A stretch of DNA of 64,000 nt from Crossiella sp. SN42 (GCF_023897065.1 NZ_JAMHIV010000031.1:1-64000), one strand, 5' to 3'. Positions 16,386-25,595 are shown, counted from the stretch's first letter. The notes: generated from the letters alone by a model not told the origin. Translations and numbers: made by a program.

Positions 16386-18541
16386 CGCTTCGGCTGCGGC
16401 CTGCGCCCCTGCCGCCGGTACAGCCGCAGCGCCTGCCGCCACACGTCACCGGCCGGTCCGGGCTCGCCAAGCGCGAGCTGGGCCTCGGCCAGTTTCGCCA
16501 GGGTGTTGGCTTCCTCGTAGGTGTTGCCGAGCTCGCGGTACACGGTCAGCGCCTGCCGGTAGTAGTCCAGGGCGTCGGCGTGCCTGCCGGTGTGCTGGGC
16601 GATGTAGCCCAGGCTGTCCAGGGTGTAGCCGAGGCTGTCCGGCGCTGCGCGGTCAGGCTGCTTCCTGAGCAGGGACAACGCGTTCTCGCAGTGCGCGCGG
16701 GCCTGCTCGAAGTCGGTCAGCAGGGCGTGGTACCAGCCCACCGCGTTGAGCGCCTGCGCTTCCCGCAGCGGCAGTCCGAGCCCCCGGTACAGCGCCAGCG
16801 CGCGGGTGGCGTGCGCCAGCGCGTTCTCGTTGTCCCCCAACTGTTCCCTGGCCCAGGCGAGGGTGTGCTGGGTGTGCGCCTGAGCCAGCCGGTCATCACC
16901 TTGTTCGGCCAGCTCCAGCGCCTGCCCGAGCTGCCGCACCGCCTCCTCGTGCTGCCCAGCCCTGGCCTGGGCGTGCCCAAGCAGCCGGTGCGCCCTGGCC
17001 CGCGCGGCCGGATCACCCAGCGCCTCGGCCGCGGCCAGCCCGGCCTGCCACAGCGCGAGCGCCCCGTGCAGCCGCCCGCGCCGCCGGTGCACCACGTCCA
17101 GCGCCCCGGCCAGCTGCCACACCAGCAGGTGCCAGCCCCGCTCCCCGGCCAACCTGAGCACCGCGGCCAGGTTGCCCTCCTCGGCGTCGAACCAGGCCAG
17201 CGCCGCGGCCTCGTCCCGCAGGTGGCTGTCGGTGGCGGCCGGTTCCAGCGGGATCGGCTCGCGGTGCGGGGCCAGCAACCGGTCCGCGGCGTGCGCGGTG
17301 CTCAGGTAGTGCCCGGCCAACGCGGCCTCCCGGTCCGCATCGCCCGCCGCCAGGCGCTGGGCGTACTGCCGCACCAGGTCGTGGAAGCGGTACCGGCCGG
17401 GCGCGGGCTGCTGGAGCAGGTGCGCGTCCACCAGCTCTTCCAGCAACTCCTCGGCCGCGGCCACCTCGATCCCGGCGAGCGCGGCCGCGGCCCGCCGCTC
17501 GATGTCCGGCCCAGGATGCAGCCCCAGCAACCGGAACAACCGCTGCTGCCCCGCCGTGAGCTGCCGGTAGGACACCTCGAACGCCGCCCCCACCCCCGCC
17601 AGCCGCCCCTCCCGCAACCGCTCGGTCAGATCCGCCACCGTCCACGCCGGCCGCCCGCGCAACCGGGCCGCCGCGATCCGCACCGCCAGCGGCAGGAACC
17701 CGCACCACCGCACCAGCTCCGCCACGGCTTCCCGTTGTCCCGCAACACGTTCCGCCCCAGCCACCCGCTCGAACAACGCCACCGCGTCCCCGGCGGACAA
17801 CACATCCAGCGACACCGCCCGCCCACTGCCCAGCCCGGCCAGCCGCCCCCGGCTGGTCACCAGCGCCAGACACCCGGCCGCCCCCGGCAACAACGGCCGC
17901 ACCTGCGCCGCGCTCCCCGCGTTGTCCAGCACCACCAGCACCCGCCGCCCGGCCAGCTCCGCCCGCCACAACGAGGCCCGCTGATCCAGCCCAGCCGGAA
18001 TCCGCTCCCCACCAACCCCCAACGCCCGCAACAACATCTCCAGCGCCGCCGCCGGCTCGGTGGCCTCCCGCTCACTGGCGTGCCCATGCAGGTCGATGAA
18101 CAACGCGCCGTCCGGATAACGCCCGGCCAGCCGGTGCGCGACGTGCACGGCCAGCGTGGTCTTGCCCACCCCGGCCATACCGTCGATCGCGTCGATCACC
18201 ACCGTCCGCGCCCCACCGTCATCCAGCTCCGCCAGCAGCCGCTCAACCTCCTCGGCCCGCCCGGTGAACTCCGCGGTGTCCCCCGGCAGGTCATTGCGAC
18301 CACTGGCAGGCGACGCGGAACCACCGACGGCCGCGGCCAGCAGCCGCCCGCGCTCGGCCGGCGCCAGCTCCAGCGCGTCGGCCAGCCGCCGGGCCGTGGA
18401 CGGCCGGGGATCGACCCGCTTACCGGTCTCCAGCCCGCCGATGGTGCGCACACCGACCCCGGACCGCTGCGCCAACTGCTCCTGGGTAAGCCCCGCCAGA
18501 CCCCTGAACTGCCGCAACAGCAAGCCAAACCGGCCCGTCAC
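16382..18541 (-). CDS. XRE-HTH, NB-ARC ATPase and TPR regulatory protein
   Basis: 719-aa signal-transduction ATPase. N-terminal XRE HTH (residues ~5-60, GLTQEQLAQRSGVGVRTIGG), then an NB-ARC/AP-ATPase core with Walker A GMAGVGKTTLA and Walker B RRVLVVLDNAG, and NB-ARC motifs LVTSR and CGFLPLAVRIAA. A C-terminal array of TPR repeats follows from about residue 440 (LGYIAQHTGRHADALDYYRQ). GTG start at 18541. It overlaps the downstream LuxR-SARP hybrid by GTGA, so the two are probably made together. By analogy with AfsR-type proteins, nucleotide binding likely gates activation, but the signal is unknown. Confidence 0.92.
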   Translation of the reverse strand: MTGRFGLLLRQFRGLAGLTQEQLAQRSGVGVRTIGGLETGKRVDPRPSTARRLADALELAPAERGRLLAAAVGGSASPASGRNDLPGDTAEFTGRAEEVERLLAELDDGGARTVVIDAIDGMAGVGKTTLAVHVAHRLAGRYPDGALFIDLHGHASEREATEPAAALEMLLRALGVGGERIPAGLDQRASLWRAELAGRRVLVVLDNAGSAAQVRPLLPGAAGCLALVTSRGRLAGLGSGRAVSLDVLSAGDAVALFERVAGAERVAGQREAVAELVRWCGFLPLAVRIAAARLRGRPAWTVADLTERLREGRLAGVGAAFEVSYRQLTAGQQRLFRLLGLHPGPDIERRAAAALAGIEVAAAEELLEELVDAHLLQQPAPGRYRFHDLVRQYAQRLAAGDADREAALAGHYLSTAHAADRLLAPHREPIPLEPAATDSHLRDEAAALAWFDAEEGNLAAVLRLAGERGWHLLVWQLAGALDVVHRRRGRLHGALALWQAGLAAAEALGDPAARARAHRLLGHAQARAGQHEEAVRQLGQALELAEQGDDRLAQAHTQHTLAWAREQLGDNENALAHATRALALYRGLGLPLREAQALNAVGWYHALLTDFEQARAHCENALSLLRKQPDRAAPDSLGYTLDSLGYIAQHTGRHADALDYYRQALTVYRELGNTYEEANTLAKLAEAQLALGEPGPAGDVWRQALRLYRRQGRRPQPKR

Positions 18542-18930
18542 CCGTCCCTCCCCCTCCGGCGCGGATCACACCAGGGCGAGGTTAGCGCGCGCCTGGCCAC
18601 CGATGGCCGGTGCGTGTCCTGGATCAAAGTGAGAGCAACTTCTGATTCGCGCCCCAAGCCGGAACCGATCGGCCACAACAAACCGCCTGCGCTACGGTGA
18701 CCCACGGGGAGTGGCACGTACACAGGGGTGGAAATGACCAAGCCCCATGGATCCCGCAGGTGATAAACGTCAGAAGTCTACCGCCGCAACAGAAACACAT
18801 CTGAACGCACCAGGAGCTGGAGCGCTGATTAAAAGGGCAGCCGGGTGGGTGGATCCGGCTGGCACGGGGAGCGAGCAGGTCAAGATGAGCAGCAAGGGCA
18901 ATATCGACTGGGTGAACAGGTGATCCGCCG
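18542..18930. other. Intergenic stretch, no gene seen
   Basis: No reading frame here shows recognisable protein features. It contains the promoter region of the NB-ARC gene on the minus strand and, toward the right, mixed-composition sequence leading into a broken DUF3558 gene. Confidence 0.5.
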
Positions 18931-18933
18931 TGA

Positions 18934-19262
18934 GTTGACCGGCCCAGGAAACTGCGGGACGTGTTCCCGTGCAGACTCCTGACCGAGGCCCAGAAGAGCA
19001 GTCTCGGCATTGGCTTGATCAGCTCTACCGGCGCAAGTCGGAGTTCAGCACCTTCACGCCGGCCACTGTGGACGGTTACCCAGCGGTGCGGACCGCGGAT
19101 GACAAGAAGTCGTGCAAGCTCCAGGTAGCGGTCAACGAGGACCAGAGCTTCGAGGTCGACCTGGTGGCGATCGACCTGGCCAAGCCGTTGTACGGCGGCG
19201 CATGTGAGTTCGCGGAGGCGATCGCCAAGGCGATGTTGCGCAACGTTCCGGACGGGCGCTGA
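18934..19262 (+). pseudogene. DUF3558 lipoprotein remnant, frameshifted and internally deleted
   Basis: The DUF3558 N-terminal signature is read in one frame at 18958-18996 (DVFPCRLLTEAQKSSLGIG, compare family PCxLLT..Q...LG). The C-terminal signature is in another frame up to 19262 (VDGYPAV, GACEFAEAIAKAMLRNVP). The ~50 residues that normally separate these blocks are mostly missing, and there is no signal peptide or lipobox upstream. The 97-aa open frame starting at 18969 is therefore only the surviving C-terminal half. A hairpin follows 35 nt after the stop, as expected of a former gene end. Confidence 0.6.
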
Positions 19263-19296
19263 ACTCCAGTCTCCGTCCCACTCCAACATATAGCGC

Positions 19297-19324
19297 ACCG
19301 GGGGCCTTGCGGCAAGGCCCCGGT
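19297..19324 (+). terminator. Hairpin terminator
   Basis: Stem 19297-19309 pairs with 19313-19324 (one bulged G) across a 3-nt loop. It lies downstream of the DUF3558 remnant and upstream of the FAD monooxygenase. Confidence 0.65.
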
Positions 19325-19378
19325 CATGCCGCAGAATCTCCCGCCGTAGCCTCAACCAGCGAAAACGGGAGTACCCAG

Positions 19379-20920
19379 GTGCGAATGACGGACGCCGACG
19401 TGATCATCGTGGGCGCGGGCCCGACCGGGCTGATGCTGGCCGGTGAGCTCCGGCTGGCCGGGGTGCGGCCGCTGGTGCTGGAGCGGCAGCCGGAGCTGCG
19501 GGACATCCCGAAGGCCGGTGGGCTGGGCGGGCAGGTCCTGGAGTTGTTGCGCTACCGGGGTGTGCTGGACAAGCTGGTCGCGGCCACCACCGGTCCGCTG
19601 CCGCCGCCCCGGTTCCCCTTCGGCGGGGTGCACGTGGACCTCACCCGCCTGCCGGATCCGCCGATGCACGCACTGCCCCTGCCGCAGGCGCGGCTGGAAC
19701 GCGTGCTGGAGGACCACGCGCTGGGGCTGGACACCGAGATCCGGCGCGGGCACGAGGTGCTCGGGGTGCGTCAGGACGAGGGCGGGGTCACCGCGGAGGT
19801 GCGCGGGCCGGACGGGCCGTACGAAGTGCGGGGCAAGTACCTCGTGGGGTGCGACGGGCCGCGTAGTCCGGTGCGGGAGCTGGCCGGGATTCCGTTTCCT
19901 GGCACCGCTTATCCCGAGGTGAACCGGTTCGCGCACGTGACCTTGCCGGACTCGGTGCGGGTGCTGGACAACGGCGATCTGGACATCGCCGGGCAGCACC
20001 GGATCAGCGCCGGTTTCACCAGGACCGAGCGGGGTGTGTTCGCCTTCGGGCCGCTCGCCCCCGGGGCGTTGATGGTCTACACCACCGAGGACGAGTTCAC
20101 CCAGCCCGAGGACGACGCGCCGATGACGCTGGCCGAGGTCAGCGAGAGCGTGCGCCGGGTGCTGGGGGTTGACCTGCCCATGGGCGAGGCCAGCAGGCTT
20201 TCCCGCTACCGCCACCAGGCGCGGCAGGCCGAGCGGTACCGGGACGGGCGGATCCTGCTCGCGGGTGATGCGGCGCACCAGTTCCCGGCCACCGGGGTCG
20301 GGCTCAACGCCGGCCTGCTGGACGCGGTCAACCTGGCCTGGAAGCTGGCCGCCGAGCTGCAAGGCTGGGCTCCGGACGGGCTGCTGGAGACCTATCACCG
20401 GGAGCGGCACTTCGCCGGGGCGCGCACGCTCCAGCACACCCAGGCCCAGGTGGCGTTGCGGCGCGGGCAGGACGCGGCCGCCGACGCGCTGCGGGCGGTG
20501 TTCCTGGAACTGCTCGCCGACGAGCCCGCGGCCCGGCGGATCGGCGCGATGATCGCGGGTTCGGACTTCCGCTACCCGCTGCCCGGCGCCGACCGGCACC
20601 CCTTGGTCGGCGCGTTCGCCCCCGACCTCGCCCTGCACACCGACCAGGGCGGCACCAGCGTCGCCGAGCTGCTCGCCACCGGGCGGCCAGTGCTGCTCGA
20701 CCTGACCGGGCGGGCGGACCTGCACGAGGTCGCCGCGGACTGGCGGCACCGAGTCGACCTGGTCACCGCCAAGACCGAGGACCGGCCCGCCGACCTGCTG
20801 CTGATCCGCCCGGACGCGCACATCGCCTGGGCAGCGGGCATCGACGAGTCCGCGGACACCGCGGCACCCGCGCTGCGCGAGGCCCTCGCCACCTGGTTCG
20901 GCGACCCGGCCGCCCGGTGA
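19379..20920 (+). CDS. FAD-dependent aromatic-ring monooxygenase (PheA/TfdB family)
   Basis: 513-aa flavoprotein hydroxylase. The GTG at 19379 is favoured by GGGAG 7 nt upstream; the ATG at 19385 is an alternative. The N-terminal Rossmann motif is VIIVGAGPTGLMLAGEL, the central DG motif is YLVGCDGPRSPVRE, and the second FAD motif is ILLAGDAAHQFPATGVGLN followed by GLLDAVNLAWKLA. The C-terminal thioredoxin-like region is present, so it has the full length of the polyketide-hydroxylase/phenol hydroxylase type. These enzymes hydroxylate aromatic rings using NAD(P)H and O2, in antibiotic tailoring or catabolism. No polyketide synthase is nearby, so the substrate is unknown. Confidence 0.92.
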   Translation: MRMTDADVIIVGAGPTGLMLAGELRLAGVRPLVLERQPELRDIPKAGGLGGQVLELLRYRGVLDKLVAATTGPLPPPRFPFGGVHVDLTRLPDPPMHALPLPQARLERVLEDHALGLDTEIRRGHEVLGVRQDEGGVTAEVRGPDGPYEVRGKYLVGCDGPRSPVRELAGIPFPGTAYPEVNRFAHVTLPDSVRVLDNGDLDIAGQHRISAGFTRTERGVFAFGPLAPGALMVYTTEDEFTQPEDDAPMTLAEVSESVRRVLGVDLPMGEASRLSRYRHQARQAERYRDGRILLAGDAAHQFPATGVGLNAGLLDAVNLAWKLAAELQGWAPDGLLETYHRERHFAGARTLQHTQAQVALRRGQDAAADALRAVFLELLADEPAARRIGAMIAGSDFRYPLPGADRHPLVGAFAPDLALHTDQGGTSVAELLATGRPVLLDLTGRADLHEVAADWRHRVDLVTAKTEDRPADLLLIRPDAHIAWAAGIDESADTAAPALREALATWFGDPAAR

Positions 20921-20932
20921 TGCCGAGCTGGT

Positions 20933-20969
20933 GCGGCCGCGCTGCCTCCGCCAGGGGCAGCGCGGCCGC
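20933..20969. terminator. Bidirectional hairpin terminator
   Basis: Perfect 14-bp GC-rich stem (20933-20946 with 20956-20969) and 9-nt loop, between the convergent FAD monooxygenase and MDR genes. Confidence 0.8.
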
Positions 20970-20975
20970 CACCGC

Positions 20976-21962
20976 CTACTGGAGACCAACCCTGACCACG
21001 AGTTTCCCCACCGCGCCGCCGTCCTGCATCAGCTGGTGGGCCTCGCGGATCTCGGTCAGCGCGAACACCCGGTGGATGCGCACCGGCAGCGTCCCGGCCT
21101 CGATCAGTTCCAGGTAGCGCTGGAGGTCGGCCTGTGGCAGGTCGCTGCTCTCGCCGCCGTAGGCGGTGAGGCGGACGCCGTTGGGCAGGTAGTCCATCGG
21201 GTAGAAGTCCGGGATGGTCCACTGGTCGCTGAGCATGCCGGTGAAGCAGACCGTGCCGTGCTTTCCGGTGGCGCGCAAGGTGTCCGGCAGGGTGTTGGTG
21301 CCCACCAGCTCCAGCGCCGCGTGCACGCCCTCCGGCCGGATCTCCCTTACCTGGGCGGCGATCCGGCCGTCGTCGAGGATCGGGTGGTCGACGCCGAGGT
21401 CGCGCAACGCGTCCAGCTTGGCCGGTTTCCTGGTGGTGGACAACACTTCCAGCCCGTGCTCCTTGGCCAGCACCGCGGCCGCCACGCCCACCGAGGAGGT
21501 GCCGCCGCGGACCAGGAAGCTCTGGCCGGGCTGGATCGCCAGGCCGGTGTGCAGCGAGCCGTGCGCGGTCTGCAGCATCTCCGGCAGCGCGCCGAGGGTG
21601 GCCCAGTCCAGGCTGGTCCGCACCGGGATGACACTGCTCGCGGGCACCAGGGTGTACTCGGCGTAGCCACCGTCGAAGGCCCGGCCCATGCCACCCATCA
21701 TCGCCACCACCGGCTGGCCCGGCTCGAACTCACCACCCGGCGCGGCGTCCACGGTGCCCACCGCCTCGATGCCGGGAATGATCGGAAACACCGGGTTGGC
21801 GGCCAATCCGGTGCGCAGGTGCTGCTCGGAACGGTTGAGCCCGAAGGCCTCCACCTTGATCCGCACCCAGCCGTCCCGGGCCTCCGGCACCGGCACCTCA
21901 CGCAGCTGGAGCGCCTCCACCGGACCCGGCCCGTCCAGCACCACCGCACGCATCGTCCTCAT
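20976..21962 (-). CDS. Zinc-type MDR alcohol dehydrogenase/quinone oxidoreductase
   Basis: 328-aa medium-chain dehydrogenase/reductase. GroES-like N-terminal domain (VEAFGLNRSEQHLRTG, IPGIEAVGTV) and NADPH-binding Rossmann fold (SFLVRGGTSSVGVAAAVLAK). The catalytic and structural zinc Cys clusters are absent, so it belongs with the quinone-reductase-like, zinc-free MDRs. The ATG at 21962 or at 21953 could be used; GAGGA sits only 3 nt before the latter. A strong hairpin 15 nt upstream separates it from the preceding MerR gene, yet both point the same way, so MerR control is possible. Confidence 0.9.
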   Translation of the reverse strand: MRTMRAVVLDGPGPVEALQLREVPVPEARDGWVRIKVEAFGLNRSEQHLRTGLAANPVFPIIPGIEAVGTVDAAPGGEFEPGQPVVAMMGGMGRAFDGGYAEYTLVPASSVIPVRTSLDWATLGALPEMLQTAHGSLHTGLAIQPGQSFLVRGGTSSVGVAAAVLAKEHGLEVLSTTRKPAKLDALRDLGVDHPILDDGRIAAQVREIRPEGVHAALELVGTNTLPDTLRATGKHGTVCFTGMLSDQWTIPDFYPMDYLPNGVRLTAYGGESSDLPQADLQRYLELIEAGTLPVRIHRVFALTEIREAHQLMQDGGAVGKLVVRVGLQ

Positions 21963-21976
21963 GCCGTGATGCAACC

Positions 21977-22010
21977 CGCCCCGGTCCGGAAAAGTTCCCG
22001 GACCGGGGCG
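21977..22010 (-). terminator. Hairpin terminator after the MerR gene
   Basis: Perfect 13-bp stem (21977-21989 with 21998-22010) and an 8-nt loop, 11 nt past the MerR stop. It lies so close to the next start that it may instead act in the MDR leader. Confidence 0.75.
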
Positions 22011-22020
22011 GATCATTCGA

Positions 22021-22941
22021 TCAGTGCGAGGCGCGCAGCGCGGCGATCACCCATTCGAAGGCGGGCACCGCGGGACCGGCCGGCCGGGGCGGCCACCCGT
22101 TGAGCACGCCCAGCAGGTGCCAGTACCGCTCCACCCTGCGGTCGGTGAAGGTGGCCAGCTGATCAGCCACCCCGGCCCGCTCGGCCGCGGGCAGCTTGGG
22201 CGCGATCCGGTCCAGGTAGGCCGCGGCCTCCGGCGCGTCCGGCGCGACCCCGGCGGCCAGCGCCGCACCCGCGTGCTCCACCACCAGTTCCGGCGTGATG
22301 CCGAAGTCCGGCGACTGCTGCCCGGCCTGCTCGGACCCGGCCACCGCCATCTCCCGGACCCGGCGCTGGAAGTCCTCGTCCCGCACCAGCTCCGCCAGCT
22401 CCACCCAGGCGTTGACCTGCTCATCGGTGGGATCGTCGGGCAGCTCGGCAGGCAGCTGCCGCATGGAGTCCGCGAGCCCAGCCCCGGGTGCCGCCGGGTC
22501 GGTGCCGTCGAACGCGCGCTCGACGAACTCGTCCAGGATGCGCTGCCGCTCCCCCGCGGACAGTCGCGCCAGTTCGTGCATGAGTTTCATCTCCTCGGTA
22601 GTTCCGCCACGTCGAACGACCGCCCGCAGCACCGCCCGCCGCACCCGCAAGGTGCGGATCTCGGCATCCAGCGCGGTCACATGCGTCCGCGCCACATCGG
22701 TCACCGTGACCTGCTCGGCCAGCACCTTGGCCACCGTGTCCAGGTCCATCCCCAGCTCACGCAGGGTGCGCACCAGCTCAAGCCGGCCGACCGCGGCCGC
22801 GTCGTAGAGCCGGTAACCCCCGTAGGACCTGGCGGTGGGCGGCAACAGTCCGCTGTCGGACCAGAACCGGATCGTCCTGGTCGACAGACCGGTGCTGCGG
22901 GAGAGCTGTCCGATGGTGAACAGCTCGTCTTCGTCGTTCAC
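22021..22941 (-). CDS. MerR-family transcriptional regulator
   Basis: 306-aa regulator with the MerR winged HTH at the N-terminus (FTIGQLSRSTGLSTRTIRFW, LPPTARSYGGYRLYD) followed by the dimerisation helix. The ~180-residue C-terminal part is long and helical, without the Cys metal-binding loop of metal sensors, so it resembles drug- or small-molecule-sensing members. GTG start with no clear Shine-Dalgarno. It sits directly upstream of an MDR oxidoreductase in the same orientation, a common arrangement for regulation of detoxification. Confidence 0.88.
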   Translation of the reverse strand: MNDEDELFTIGQLSRSTGLSTRTIRFWSDSGLLPPTARSYGGYRLYDAAAVGRLELVRTLRELGMDLDTVAKVLAEQVTVTDVARTHVTALDAEIRTLRVRRAVLRAVVRRGGTTEEMKLMHELARLSAGERQRILDEFVERAFDGTDPAAPGAGLADSMRQLPAELPDDPTDEQVNAWVELAELVRDEDFQRRVREMAVAGSEQAGQQSPDFGITPELVVEHAGAALAAGVAPDAPEAAAYLDRIAPKLPAAERAGVADQLATFTDRRVERYWHLLGVLNGWPPRPAGPAVPAFEWVIAALRASH

Positions 22942-23261
22942 GAGGAGCAGCCTGAACCTTCCAGCAGGTGGAAACTCAAGCCCATTCTCACCGAGCCCCC
23001 GCCAACTCGCCCGAAACCGGCACTCGACCGGTCATGATCACAACCGAAACGCACTCGATTTCGGACCACGTGAACCAAGGGCCCACGGTGCTCCATTTGC
23101 CCTGGTAGAGGCCGTCAGGTCTCGTCAGGACCCGTCATCAGACGGCCCAGGGACGGCCCCAGTGTTGATCTTACTCGGGCCGGTATCGAAGTCGCGGAGC
23201 TGAGTGCTCCAGCGCCAGGCCAGCCGACTGCTGGCCGGAAGCCTCCGGCTGGCGGCCGCAC
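22942..23261. other. Intergenic region ahead of the IS cluster
   Basis: No gene is apparent. It holds the divergent side of the MerR promoter and a pair of 8-bp direct repeats (23141 and 23152) that recur near 41.5 and 41.9 kb, suggesting this is the edge of an old integrative element. Confidence 0.45.
23141..23159 (+). repeat. Tandem GACGGCCC repeats, 11-nt period
   Basis: GACGGCCC at 23141 and again at 23152, one helical turn apart. The same pattern occurs at 41517/41528 and 41911/41922. Candidate arm-type sites for a tyrosine integrase. Confidence 0.4.
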
Positions 23262-23264
23262 TAA

Positions 23265-24138
23265 GTGATCAGTTCAAAATGAGTTTTCGTAGGCAGATGA
23301 TCGAGCAGGCCAGGCTGAGCATCGCTTGGTGGACGTCGGCTCTGTGCTCGGTGCGGACTCGGAGTCGACGGAAGCCCTTGAGCCAGGCGAAGGTGCGCTC
23401 CACCGGCCAGCGGAGTGTGCCCAGACCGAGGCCGTGTTCGACTCCGCGGCGGGCGATGACCGGGGTGATGCCGCGTGCGCGGACCAGGCGGCGGTACTTG
23501 TCGTGGTCGTAGCCGCGGTCGGCGTAGAGCCGGCGCGGTCGGCGTCTGGGCTTGCCGACCACGCCACGGATCGGCGGAATGGCGTCGATCAGCGGGATCA
23601 GCTGGGTGACGTCGTTGCGGTGGCCGCCGGTCAGAGTCACGACCAGGGGGATGCCGGTGGCGTCGGTGATCAGGTGGTGCTTGGAGCCGGGCTTGCGCCG
23701 GTCGACCGGGCTCGGCCCCGTGTGGTCCCCCCTTTGAGGGCGCGCAGGTGGGTGGAGTCGACCAGCATGGCGGAGAGGTCCAGCAGCCCGGCCGCGCGCA
23801 GCTCGGCGAGCAGGCGTTCGTGCACCTGCTGCCACACCCCGGCCTCGTGCCACTCGGTCAGCCGTCGCCAACAGGTGGCGCCCGAGGCACCGAACAGTGT
23901 GGTGGGCAGCCGGTTCCACCCGATGCCGGTGCGCACCGCGTACAGGATCCCCTCCAGCGCGGCCCGGTCGTCGGCACGCCTGCGCCCCGGATGGCGAAAG
24001 CGCCTCGGACGCACCGGGATCAGCGGCTCCAGTCGAGCCCACAACTCGTCGGTCAAGACCTCCTCACGCACAAGGCGATCCTGGAACACCTTGCCGCACC
24101 GGCAAAGCCGACACGCGAGCTCATTCTGAACTGACTAC
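23265..24138 (-). mobile_element. IS5-family insertion sequence, 874 bp, complete
   Basis: The 19-bp terminal inverted repeats match at 16 positions: GTGATCAGTTCAAAATGAG at the left, and GTAGTCAGTTCAGAATGAG read inward from the right. Flanking TAA at 23262-23264 and 24139-24141 is the target duplication. One transposase is encoded in two overlapping frames. The right-hand TAA is part of the CTAA that flanks the neighbouring IS701 element. Confidence 0.88.
23269..24089 (-). CDS. IS5-family transposase (two frames joined by -1 frameshift)
   Basis: The N-terminal frame (24089 to 23670) carries the DUF4096-like domain (LTDELWARLEPLIPVRPRRF, GILYAVRTGIGWNRLP) and the first catalytic Asp region (AMLVDSTHLRALKGG). 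The C-terminal frame to 23269 carries GSKHHLITDATGIPLVVTLT, LYADRGYDHDKYRR and RWPVERTFAWLKGFRRLRVR, i.e. the rest of the DDE domain. The frames meet at an AAAGGGGGG run (23735-23727), where a -1 slip converts one into the other. This is the normal expression mode of IS427-group elements, so the transposase is probably functional. Confidence 0.85.
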
Positions 24139-24141
24139 TAA

Positions 24142-25510
24142 TACGACAACGACAGGTTGTGATCTGTCGTCGGGATCTGGTAGTTGATCTCTGTGTCGGT
24201 GGAGTTGGTGGCGGGGTGGTCGGCGGCGTTCGACGCGTTCTTGGGTCGGTTCGCGGGGCGGTTTCCTCGTGTGGAGTCACGGCGGCGGATGCGTTGGTAT
24301 GTCAAGGGTCTGCTCTCCGAGGTGGAGCGGAAGAACGGTTGGACGCTGGCGGAGGCCGCTGGCGACAGCGGCCCGGAGGGCATGCAGCGCCTGTTGAACT
24401 TCTACGCCTGGGACACCGATGGGCTGCGCGATGACGTGAGCGCTGCGGTGGTCGAGGCGATCGGTGACGCCGAGGACGGTGTGCTGATCGTGGATGAGAC
24501 CGGTTTCCTGAAGAAGGGCACCAAATCCGCCGGGGTGGGGCGTCAGTACTCCGGGACAGCAGGACGAATCGAAAACTCGCAGATCGGCGTGTTCCTGGCC
24601 TATGCCTCGCCTCGTGGGCGGGCGTTGATCGACCGGGAGTTGTACCTGCCCAAGTCATGGACCGAGGACCGGGATCGTTGCCGGGCGGCGGGAATCGGTG
24701 ACGAGGTCGGGTTTGCCACCAAGCAAATGCTCGCCCGGCGCATGATCGAACGCGCGCTGGAAGCCGGGGTGCCGTTCGGGTGGGTGACCGCGGACGAACT
24801 CTACGGCAACGACACGATGTTCCGTCTGTGGCTGGAAGGTCTCGAGGTCCCGCACGTGGTGGCGGTGCCGAAGAACGCGATGGCGGTGTCGTTCGACCTG
24901 TTGAAGGTGCGTGTCCACCGCCTGATCACCCAGCTGCCCGACACGGCATGGGAAAGGCTTTCCTCCGGCGCGGGGACGAAAGGAGCGAGGATGTCGGACT
25001 GGGCAGCAGTCGACATCCGGCCGCTGCGCAGACCGGGATGGGGCCACTGGCTGTTGGCGAGGCGGAGCATCGCCGATCCGTCCGATATCGCTTACTACAT
25101 CTGCTTCGGCCCGGTCGGCACCACGCTGCAACGCTTGGTGAGCGTCGCGGGCGCCCGATGGGCGGTCGAGGAGTGCTTCCAGACCGCGAAGAACGAGACC
25201 GGCCTGGATCACTACCAGGTCCGCGGCTACCAGGCCTGGTACCGGCACATCACACTGTCGATGACTGCCCTGGCCTTTTTGGTGATCACTCGCGAGATCG
25301 CCAAAAAAGGGGCTTCGCGGTCGGCGTCGGCCAACCGCTGATTCCGTTGTCCATCAACGAGATCCGTCGGCTATGGAACCGGCTCGCCACCCGGCTTGAC
25401 CACACTGTCGACCACATCCTGCACTGGTCGACTTGGCGGCGAACAAGCCAAGCCCGTGCCCAAATCAGCCACCACAGAAGACGCGCACATCACAACCTGT
25501 TGTTGTCGTA
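24142..25510 (+). mobile_element. IS701-family insertion sequence, 1369 bp
   Basis: Terminal inverted repeats of about 25 bp: TACGACAACGACAGGTTGTG at the left, and TACGACAACAACAGGTTGTG read inward from the right, with similarity continuing a few bases. The flanking 4-bp CTAA copies (24138-24141 and 25511-25514) match the YTAR target preference of this family. It abuts the IS5-family element without a gap. Confidence 0.88.
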
Positions 25511-25514
25511 CTAA
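24184..25514 (+). pseudogene. IS701-family transposase, frame-disrupted near the C-terminus
   Basis: A DDE transposase of the IS701 type: VLIVDETGFLKKGTKSAGV, QYSGTAGRIENSQIGVFLAY, WVTADELYGND and GARWAVEECFQTAKNETGLD are all present in the main 385-aa frame. That frame ends early at 25341, just after an A6G4 run (25303-25312). The missing tail continues in the -1 frame up to the IR (PLSINEIRRLWNRLATRLD, WSTWRRTSQARAQISHHRR). IS701 transposases are normally a single ORF, so this is best read as a frameshift mutation in the homopolymer, although ribosomal slippage cannot be excluded. Start TTG at 24184. Confidence 0.75.
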
Positions 25515-25582
25515 CTCGCGCTCCGCTTGGTCCATGGCAACCGCCGCGCTCCCACCAGTGACGCGGGAACCACCCGCACGCG

Positions 25583-25595
25583 CGCGTTACCTGCC
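25583..25595 (+). promoter_or_regulatory. CGCGTTACCTGCC motif upstream of polymerase-like copy 1
   Basis: Same motif and nearly the same spacing to the start codon (~38 nt) as at 42121 before the intact copy. One of several CGTTACCT-like sites at gene starts in the element. Confidence 0.4.

Noticed and set aside
25303-25312. Programmed -1 frameshifting in the IS701 transposase at A6G4
   Set aside because: Slippage is possible, but IS701 enzymes are normally encoded in one frame, so a homopolymer mutation is the more economical reading.
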